Source of the DNA: Lichina pygmaea
Lineage: Eukaryota > Ascomycota > Lichinomycetes > Lichinales > Lichinaceae
Direction: 5' to 3'
DNA: 64,000 bases
Assembly (NCBI GenBank): GCA_963422465.1
Contig: OY730171.1
Coordinates: 2,604,001 to 2,668,000 of the forward strand
Positions 57,218 to 64,000 of this stretch are shown one piece after another (position 1 is the first letter of the stretch; each line of letters opens with the position of its first letter). Made by a program: the position numbers and the translations under genes. The notes below the pieces were generated by a model that searched no databases, was not told the origin of the DNA, and saw nothing but the letters and a program-made list of their open reading frames with translations.

Positions 57218-57460
57218 TCACTTCCGAGACAGACAAGCCTGCACTGTGGCAAGTTGTTCAAAGAGTGTATTGTGTGTTGCCTTGTCAGCGGCCACATCCT
57301 CACGGAGGTTGTCCTGGGACATGTTCAGAGATTCCCAGGACACAGAGACACAAGACCTTCCGCACTGAGTGCACGCAGCACATTTCAACTTATTGTCTTC
57401 TCCCAGCATCTGGAAGCACAGACGACCACGGAGAACACAAAAGTCACAGGGCGTACACAA
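57218..57460 (-). pseudogene. Antisense small gene in element 2: Zn2Cys6-like cluster
   Basis: Minus-strand copy of the element 1 antisense gene, at the same place relative to pol and the 3' LTR. Cys spacing C-x2-C-x6-C-x11-C-x2-C-x6-C is fully kept, and it starts with an ATG three residues before the first Cys. The downstream helix is represented only in part in this frame. Confidence 0.6.
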
Positions 57461-57575
57461 AACAAAACCCTGATTGTGGATTTGAGCAGCAAGCTGAGTT
57501 CAGCTAACAGTCGCACATGACTTTGGAGGCATGACCAGATTTCATCAAGATGATGAAAGATGGAGAGGAGGATAG

Positions 57576-58019
57576 TGTTATGACCCAGGAGGAACACAGT
57601 CTTTATATACTCACAGAAAGCAGCAGACAGGATACTGGACAGAAGTACCAGACAGCGTGGCACGGGAACCAGTCACGTGACCGGCAAGACAAACCAGGGG
57701 GTGCTCGCCGCAGCATGCATATGCACGAACAAGTGAGCAAAGTGAGCAGAGCTCACTGTGCTCACAAACTGAGCACTATATAGTCTGGCGATAGTTCCCC
57801 TATGGAACAATCATCTTCAACTCATGTTGTGATCCAGACAACTAGATCTACTTCAATACAATCCTTTTGTACAAAGCCGTTGATCAGGTGTCACCACCAC
57901 CACGTTCCACCAAACCCCTTCACACTCCTTGACACTCCTCTCCTGCGAGAACCAACCCACCTTCCACCTCTCACCCTAATCCTATACTCTGATAGGACAG
58001 TACAGTACAGACTGCAACA
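57576..58019 (+). repeat. 3' LTR of element 2 (444 bp)
   Basis: Begins TGTTATGACCC, ends GACTGCAACA; has one copy of the 36-bp unit where the 5' LTR has two. Preceded by a purine-rich tract (about 57,560-57,575), the likely plus-strand primer. Confidence 0.95.
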
Positions 58020-60401
58020 TGATGTATCTGAGGAATTCAACTTCCAGTTTGTTGAACTCACATTTCTTCAGGTTGAGCTTGAGCCCTGCCTCTTGTAGGC
58101 ATCGTAGAACATCCTTCACATGTTTGGTATGTTCCTGTTGCGTGTTCGAGTAGACAAGAATGTTGTCCAGGTAGGTGATAGCTGTTTAGTCCAGGTATAC
58201 TCTGATGATGTTGTTAATCAATGCTTGACATATTGCTGGTACGTTCGTGAGTCTGAATGGCATAACCAGATACTTGTAGTGTCTGTATCAGGTTCTGAAG
58301 GCTGTCTTCCATTCTTCTTCTTCTTTCATGTGTATCAGGTTGTATACTTCTTTCAAGTCCAGCTTGGTAAAGATTGTAGCTTGGCTGATCCTGTCTTGTA
58401 ATTTGTTTGTATTTGGCAACAGATATCTATTTTTTGATAGTAATGTTATTGAGTTTCCTGTAATCCACACAAAGTTGAAGACTTCTGTCTTTCTTTGGTG
58501 CAAATAGTATCAGGTATCCTGCTGGCGATTGAGATTCTTGAATGAAACTCTTTTTCAGGTTTTCCTCCAGGTACTCGTGAAGTACTTGGAGCTCTTTCTC
58601 TGATAACTGGTAAATTGGTCCAAATCCTGGCTCTGTCCCTGGTTGCAACTTGATCTCATGATCCCAAGGTTGGTGCTTAGGCAACACTGCTGTTGTTGTC
58701 TCTTCCTGAAAGAGGTTATCATACCCAGGTCAGTACTCTTCAGAGATCTCCAGAGGGTTAACAACTTCCTCTCTCTTCATCTCTGACTGTTTGGCCACCT
58801 GGTTCCGGGGTGTGCCTGTCAAGGCAGACCTCTTCTCTTGAGAGTTGTCCTTTCTGTCAGTGAGGTTCCACTGAGAACTCCTTCCCTCATCTGTCCACAC
58901 CTTCTGTGGCTGGTAACAGGTCTGAGCTGTGTTGTTAGTGCAGTTCCTAAACATAAGTACTCCTGTCCTCCAGTTAACAACTGGGTTGTGCTTCTTTAGC
59001 CAAGGCATCCCCAAATAGATATCCTGAGTGGCCAACTCGATAATATCAAGGTGGATCCTTTCAGTATGGTGTCCGGTAACTATTTCCATTGGCTGCGTCT
59101 CATGGCAGACTAGCTCTGTCTGTCCATTTGCCATTGTGAGCTGATAGGGCTGCTGCTTGCATCTCCTTCCAGTGCTGAGGGTGTTGTAAAGTTGTCTTGA
59201 AATATAGTTTCCACTGGCTCCAGAGTCAACAAGTGTGTATGTCCGTACTGGCGTGTTGGTGTGTAGTGACACAGGTAATCGCAGGTGCTTTGTGTTGCTA
59301 GGGGTCATGTTGTTGAGCTCCTGATGTCACCCCTTGACAAGAGAGTTCAGTCTTTTCCTGATTGAAGTGTCTTTCCACTGACTGGGCAATAGGTCCAGCC
59401 ATTCCCATCAGTTCTGAGGAATCTGTTCATGAATTTGTCTTGCTGATGCTTGTCACATCCAGGCTTGAGGCAGTACTGCCAATTGTTGACGTAGCAGTTG
59501 TGGTTGTTACCTTGCTGTAGGAACATGAGGTGTTTGTGCCAATCATGTGTGTGCCTGGGGAATGTGGTGTGTTGGCATTTGTCCCAAAGATAGATCTCAC
59601 ATGTATCCTTCTTGCAATTGACCCAATGCTTGTGGCAGGTGGCGCGGTAGGGTGAATGTCCTCCGTACCTTTGTAGTTGTTTGTGGTAGGTGCAGTAGTG
59701 CTTTGTGCAAAACCTCCACTGTAGTTCGCCGTGCTGTAGATTTCATGGGTCCATGCTGTAAGCATAGCTTCCTTGTGGTATTTCTTCTTTGATAGACACA
59801 GGTTTGTCTCAGTCCCCATCAGAGGTAGTTAAGGGCTCCTGTCCCTTGTCCTGACCTGTCAGTTCTGGTAGGTCCTTGCCTCCTGATGTTACCAGTTGGT
59901 GGGCTGCTTCCAATGTCTGATTGTAGTTGTCCTATTGTTCAAGGGATAGCTGAGCCTCTCCTGGTAGGTCCTCTGGCTTGATGACATTCCAGTCTCTGTC
60001 GAGCGTATTAAGTTGCTGTCAGTGCATCTTGTTCTTTGAACAACAGTCTTTCACCATGTGGCCTAGCTTGCCACAGGCATAGCACTTCAGTGCTTTCCCT
60101 TTTTTGTTATTCCTTCCCTTCATGAACCTTCCCTTGTGGTGGACTGCATCCAGTTCCATGGGTGCATAGCCATATGGGTCATGTGGTAGTGCCTTGTTAG
60201 GTAGCTTGTAGTAGTTGCTCACATACCATGCAGGGTGGCTGTATCCTCTGTCATGGCACTTCTCCATCGCTCACTCAAATAGCTTGTCATCAATGTTGAT
60301 TGCTTGTGTGATGAGCTTGTCCAGTGTGTTGACCGCTTGTCTGTTGAAGGTGATTTTGTCCTTCATGTTTTCTTTGAGTCCACGTCAGTACATGACCATC
60401 A
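58020..60401 (-). pseudogene. gag end, protease and first reverse-transcriptase part of element 1
   Basis: Minus strand: zinc knuckle CYACGKLGHMVKDC (about 60,080-60,040), protease with LVDSGASGNYI (58,730-59,308), and RT blocks (58,021-58,687) that continue at 51,754. Homology to element 2 gag ends at about 60,401. Confidence 0.85.
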
Positions 60402-60695
60402 CAAAAAACTCTTCCCAGAACCACGTTCTTCAAGGACCATCAATTTTGACAAACACCACAATTTGTCATATGTTCTGGAAAACAGCCGAGTTCCTCTCTG
60501 AAACCACCCAAACCTTAAGGTGAAAACCCATCACCTTTGAGAATCACACCTGTTTGTCAAAAGTTGTGATCTTGAATCCACGATCTTCTTCTTCAACAAC
60601 CAGCAATCTACCCACAACCAGAGAGAGAGTCTCAGGATAAGAGGAATGGTTAGAGTCTGACTGACTCTGGAGCTAGCAGAGTCTTTGGCTCAAGG

Positions 60696-60840
60696 AAAGT
60701 CTAGATAGGGGGTCTGGTCCCTAGTCTAGGTTAATACTTCTAGCTTTGCCCAGAGCTTAGTTGGAAAAAGCTGCCCAGGAAAGTCTAGTCTTGGGGATTG
60801 GTCCCAGGACTAGATTATTACTGCTGGGAAACCAGGTGAC
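60696..60840 (+). repeat. Two diverged promoter-like monomers in the LINE 5' UTR
   Basis: Two head-to-tail copies of about 65-80 bp (about 60,696-60,760 and 60,776-60,840), each with AGGAAAGTCTAG, a TGGTCC box and a CTAG-TTA-TACT box. LINEs of other groups use such repeated 5' monomers as promoters; here that is an inference. Confidence 0.55.
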
Positions 60841-60902
60841 TCTTCTTTCTGGCAGTACTCTGCAGACAGGAAACACCCAACCAGTGCCAAACAATCTCTA
60901 AC

Positions 60903-62294
60903 ATAGCTCCCAAGAAGAAAAAACCCACCTTTTCAGAAAGTAACACCAGAGCTACACCAGCTATACTCTCCCAACCAGCTCCCAGTCTGGCTAGCACCCA
61001 GTCCAGCTCTCCTACCCCCCAACCAGCTCCCCAGAGTGACTACAAACTAGTAGACTCCTGGATCAAAACTCAACCAGTCCCAGAATCCATTCTGAAAAGC
61101 TGGGAAAATATCAAAAAGAACTCCTTCCCTACAGAAGCCCAGTCTAGCTCCACTGGCCTCACCAACAGAATCTTCCAGGAGCTGGAGAATATCAACAAGC
61201 GGCTGGACAAACAAGAAGCCAAGCCATCATATACCCAGGCTGTCCAAAAATCTATTCCAGCACAAATCCCTCTACCTGCAATAATTCTCAAAGAAGTTCT
61301 TGTACATCCTGGTATCCAGCCACCTGACATAGCTAATAGAACTCACATCCAGCTTTTCCAGGCTCTTCAAGACAGACTACCCAGCCCCTACAACAAGCAG
61401 GTCAGAGCAGTAAGGAAACTTCCTTCAGGGGATATCCTTATTAACACAGAAAGCCAAGAGACTAAAGTCTTCCTAGAGAAAAACCCTGCCTGGGTATCAG
61501 CTATCTTCACAAAGGAAGCAACCATCCAGCCCAAGAGATTTCCAGTTCTGATCCATGGAGTCAGAACAGAAGATATCCAACCTGAAGACCTGGAGAAAAC
61601 CCGCCAGATAATCCAGAACAGCAACCCATCTCTGAGCAAGCAAATCACCATCCTGAGAGCCTACTGGTCTAAGAAGGCTATAGCTCAAAAGAAGCCAGTT
61701 ACCTCTCTCCACCTGGATCTGGTTACCCCTGAACAAGCCAATCTTTTGATTGAGAGTGGGCTAGTGCTGGGGCACAGGATGCATGAAGCAGAACCTTTTC
61801 TGGCAGACACAGTTATTGCACAATGTTTCAAGTGCTTTGGCTATGGGCACCAAGCACGCTTCTGCAAGAACAAAGCTGTGTGTGGTGCCTGTGGAGGCCA
61901 GCATGAAAGGAGAGCCTGCCAAGTTCCTGAACAGCTTCTCAAGCCAAAATGCTGCAACTGCAGAGGAGCTCACCCAGCCTGGGCCAGTGTCTGTCCAGTA
62001 CGCCAGGAAGCAGCCAAGAAGGCAAGAGAAGCATGGAACACACGCCCAGGAAAATATGAGATCCCAACAGCTACCTCTGTTCCAGCTCTACAACCCCCCC
62101 CAGTTATGTCTTTCCCTCTCTCTCAGTCTCTACCAGGGGGGAAAAAACGTAAAACAGCTGAGCCAAGCAGAAGCTCAGAGAGACTCAGAGGTGCACTCCC
62201 AGAAGTGCAAATTCTTTCTTCAAGATCAGCCAACTCTGGAGGAAAGCTACCAGCTAACTCCTTCAAGATCTTTGATGCTGAGATGTCTGCATGA
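60903..62294 (+). CDS. LINE ORF1, zinc-knuckle RNA-binding protein
   Basis: An open frame of 463 codons from 60,903 to TGA at 62,292-62,294. The codon at 60,903, where the family-like start MAPKKKKP... would begin, reads ATA, not ATG; no ATG occurs in the frame until about residue 290. An ATG-to-ATA change is a G-to-A transition in the CpA context favoured by RIP. Seen: Lys-rich start, Gln/Pro/Ser-rich segment, a central region with PSGDILINTES-type blocks, then three CCHC-like knuckles (CFKCFGYGHQARFC; CGACGGQHERRAC; CCNCRGAHPAWASVC), and a basic tail with KKRK. Nucleic-acid chaperone by family analogy. The stop overlaps the ORF2 start by 4 bases (ATGA). Confidence 0.8.
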   Translation: MAPKKKKPTFSESNTRATPAILSQPAPSLASTQSSSPTPQPAPQSDYKLVDSWIKTQPVPESILKSWENIKKNSFPTEAQSSSTGLTNRIFQELENINKRLDKQEAKPSYTQAVQKSIPAQIPLPAIILKEVLVHPGIQPPDIANRTHIQLFQALQDRLPSPYNKQVRAVRKLPSGDILINTESQETKVFLEKNPAWVSAIFTKEATIQPKRFPVLIHGVRTEDIQPEDLEKTRQIIQNSNPSLSKQITILRAYWSKKAIAQKKPVTSLHLDLVTPEQANLLIESGLVLGHRMHEAEPFLADTVIAQCFKCFGYGHQARFCKNKAVCGACGGQHERRACQVPEQLLKPKCCNCRGAHPAWASVCPVRQEAAKKAREAWNTRPGKYEIPTATSVPALQPPPVMSFPLSQSLPGGKKRKTAEPSRSSERLRGALPEVQILSSRSANSGGKLPANSFKIFDAEMSA

Positions 62295-64000
62295 AAGACA
62301 CAAAGCTGACACTTCTCCAGTATAATGTGCAAAAAAGCCAATCAGTCCAAGAGCTACTGCTAGCAACCTCAGCTCTCCAAGAGGTGGACATTATTGCACT
62401 TCAAGAGCCCTGGAAAAACCCTCACCTAGAAACAAGCACTTCAACTGTTTTCTCTTCCTTTCTTCCTCTCTACTGTTCAGAGATTGGCAGAACACTTTTT
62501 CTTATTAATAAAAATCTGAAACTCTCTTCTCTTCATCCTACCTTCTGGAATAAAGACTTTGTTTCTCTTGAAATCTACTTGGAAAACTCTTCTACTTCTC
62601 TTTGGGTACATAATCTCTACTTCACCCCATCAAGTCAAGAAAACTACACAGAGGCATCAGAAGCTCTTCTCTGTTTACTCCAAAATGCTTTACAAGAACA
62701 AGGACAACATATTCTTCTCACAGACTCAAATCTTCACCACCCAGACTGGTCAAAGAAAAGAAGACTGTACTCTGAGACTGCAAACAAGTTTCAAGACCTA
62801 ATGAAAGATTTAAATCTGGATTTAGCTATTGCACCTTTCACCTCTACCAGAGCAAGATCTCTTTCTGAAAAACCATGTTCTTCTATTGATCTGTCTTTTA
62901 TTTCTTCTTCTCTTTCTAACTCTCTGATTTTCTCTAAAGTGGCTCTTCAGTTCTTTCATGGGTCTGACCACAGACCTGTACTAACCTGCCTGGACCTGGA
63001 TCCTCCAAGGAAAATCTGGAAACCAGAAAGAAACTGGAGAACACTGGACTCAAACCTTGCAAGAGTAGAGTGTGAGAAGCTACACCTGCCCTTCCACTTC
63101 CAAGACAAATATGAAGTGGATGAGTACTTGGAGTATCTTGACAACTTTCTCCAAGAAATAGCAAGCAAATCCACACAGCTCCAGAAGCAATCTGGCCACT
63201 CAGTTCCCTGGTGGAATCAAGAGATCCAAAACAAGGTTAAAGAGGAAAGAAGAGTAAGAAGAAAAGTGCAAAAAAGGCAAGCAAGTCAAGAGGAACTTGA
63301 GCAAGCAACTAAGCTCAAGAAAAAGGCAGTCAGAGATGGAAAACAGAACACTTTCAGACACCAAATCCATGAGCTGGCCAGCTCTTCAAAGTTCTGGAAG
63401 CTTGCAAAGTGGGGAAAGTCCAAAGCCAACAAGACTCCTGATCTTCCTCTGGTTCCTGACCTGGAAACACAAGAAGGAATAGCCAAAACCTTTGAGGAAA
63501 AGACTAAAGCCTTCTCACAACAGTTTTTTCCAAAAGCTCTAGTTCCAGAACCAGGCTCAGAAAGCTCCCAGACTATCTCTGAGATACAGCTCTCCCAGGA
63601 GGTAACATGTGAAGAAGTGGAGCAAATTCTGGCCAAGAAGAAACGTTTCACAGCAGGAGGGAGAGATAAGCTGCCAAATGGATTTCTGAGAGCTCTGGGG
63701 CCTAGGTTCTGCCAAGCTCTAGCTATTCTGACTTCAACATGCTGGAAACTGGAGTACTTCCCTGAAAGATTCAAGAGTGCAAAAACAGTCTGCTTGAGGA
63801 AACCTGGCAAGGGAACCTACAATCAAGCTAAAGCCTGGCGCCCTATAGCTCTGCTAAACACAACAGGCAAGCTGATGGAAGCTATTGCTGCAGCCAGACT
63901 AAGCAAGATAGCAGAAGAAGCTGGACTATTGCCAGATATCCAGATGGGCTTTAGGAAAGGAAGATCCACAGAAGCAGCACTTTTCCTTCTAACCTCCCAA
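62291..64000 (+). CDS. LINE ORF2, endonuclease/reverse transcriptase (partial at edge)
   Basis: ATG at 62,291, open to the window edge with no stop (570 codons). Seen: AP-endonuclease domain (about residues 1-225; QYNVQK near the start, ALQEPW with the catalytic Glu, and GSDHRPV with the catalytic Asp and His), a linker, then the reverse-transcriptase start (RDKLPNGF, then the WRPIALLNTTGK and GFRKGRST blocks). The YADD catalytic box lies beyond the edge. Reinitiation after ORF1 is suggested by the ATGA overlap. Tad/CgT-like group by layout (two frames, CCHC ORF1); exact clade not tested. Confidence 0.88.
   Translation, partial: MKDTKLTLLQYNVQKSQSVQELLLATSALQEVDIIALQEPWKNPHLETSTSTVFSSFLPLYCSEIGRTLFLINKNLKLSSLHPTFWNKDFVSLEIYLENSSTSLWVHNLYFTPSSQENYTEASEALLCLLQNALQEQGQHILLTDSNLHHPDWSKKRRLYSETANKFQDLMKDLNLDLAIAPFTSTRARSLSEKPCSSIDLSFISSSLSNSLIFSKVALQFFHGSDHRPVLTCLDLDPPRKIWKPERNWRTLDSNLARVECEKLHLPFHFQDKYEVDEYLEYLDNFLQEIASKSTQLQKQSGHSVPWWNQEIQNKVKEERRVRRKVQKRQASQEELEQATKLKKKAVRDGKQNTFRHQIHELASSSKFWKLAKWGKSKANKTPDLPLVPDLETQEGIAKTFEEKTKAFSQQFFPKALVPEPGSESSQTISEIQLSQEVTCEEVEQILAKKKRFTAGGRDKLPNGFLRALGPRFCQALAILTSTCWKLEYFPERFKSAKTVCLRKPGKGTYNQAKAWRPIALLNTTGKLMEAIAAARLSKIAEEAGLLPDIQMGFRKGRSTEAALFLLTSQ

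Larger units (their letters stand above)
51755..58019 (+). mobile_element. Ty3/gypsy chromovirus element 2 (full length, broken, nested in element 1)
   Basis: Complete from LTR to LTR, 6,265 bp, plus strand, flanked by a 5-bp duplication TGATG (51,750-51,754 and 58,020-58,024). LTRs start TGTTA and end CAACA. Order: 5' LTR, gag with a zinc knuckle, aspartic protease, reverse transcriptase, RNase H, integrase, chromodomain, an antisense small gene, a purine-rich tract just before the 3' LTR, 3' LTR. The two LTRs agree at about 96% by eye outside one indel, with differences almost all transitions, suggesting a fairly recent insertion later hit by a C-to-T process such as RIP. gag-pol is broken in about ten places or more. 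Confidence 0.93.
48566..60401 (-). mobile_element. Ty3/gypsy chromovirus element 1 (outer, broken, split by element 2)
   Basis: A minus-strand Ty3/gypsy element of the chromodomain (chromovirus) branch, present as two blocks: 60,401-58,020 (gag part, protease, first part of reverse transcriptase) and 51,754-48,566 (rest of reverse transcriptase, RNase H, integrase, chromodomain, antisense small gene, 3' LTR). Element 2 sits between the blocks, inside the reverse-transcriptase region, and is flanked by a TGATG duplication of element 1 sequence. The 5' part of gag and the 5' LTR are absent: homology stops at about 60,401, where a LINE begins. It is an old copy, broken in several places. Confidence 0.9.
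60402..64000 (+). mobile_element. Tad-like non-LTR retrotransposon (LINE), 5' part, runs off right edge
   Basis: Begins at about 60,402 where element 1 homology stops. A 5' untranslated region of about 500 bp is followed by ORF1 (60,903-62,294) and ORF2 (from 62,291 to the edge). ORF2 is open for all 570 visible codons, so this is a young or well-kept copy. Its 3' end, tail and target duplication are outside the window. Composition is more AT-rich than host genes. Confidence 0.9.

Overview
The window looks like a chromosome segment of a filamentous ascomycete (Pezizomycotina, probably Sordariomycetes; I would not go lower). Reasons: GC-rich genes with few short introns (about 42-275 bp) using GTRNGT-type donors, CTRAY-like branch sites and YAG acceptors; single genes for fungal house-keeping proteins; and Ty3/gypsy chromovirus and Tad-like LINE elements.

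Positions 1-40,511 are gene-dense. In order: copper-pump ATPase CCC2 (minus, runs off the left edge), inner nuclear membrane protein SRC1/HEH1 (minus), adenylate cyclase CYR1 (minus, five exons), cytosolic tyrosyl-tRNA synthetase (plus), a MICOS MIC26/27-type protein (minus), mitochondrial intermediate peptidase OCT1 (plus), an NDR-family AGC kinase (minus), the FKBP39/FPR4-type proline isomerase (minus), translesion polymerase REV1 (plus), vacuolar effluxer ATG22 (minus) and Mediator subunit MED14 (plus). Exon joins were worked out by hand from splice signals, reading phase and family sequence. The MIC26/27-like and OCT1 genes, both for mitochondrial proteins, diverge from a 196-bp shared promoter.

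Positions 40,512-48,565 are gene-poor: a protein-kinase C-lobe remnant, a three-exon gene for a secreted protein with an M15/VanY-like zinc-peptidase signature, and an 834-bp inverted-repeat (MITE-like) element. The left part of the window carries many simple repeats: a pure (CAA)60 run inside CYR1, poly-C/G tracts and GTAC-rich clusters between genes.

Positions 48,566-64,000 are a nest of retroelements. A chromodomain gypsy element (element 1, minus strand) is split by a second, related, full-length but broken copy (element 2, plus strand, 51,755-58,019, with a TGATG target duplication). Element 1 is also interrupted at about 60,402 by the 5' end of a Tad-like LINE that runs off the right edge with both reading frames open. 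Both gypsy copies carry, antisense to pol and just inside the 3' LTR, a small gene whose cysteine spacing matches a Zn2Cys6 cluster followed by a coiled coil. This is the most unusual arrangement in the window.
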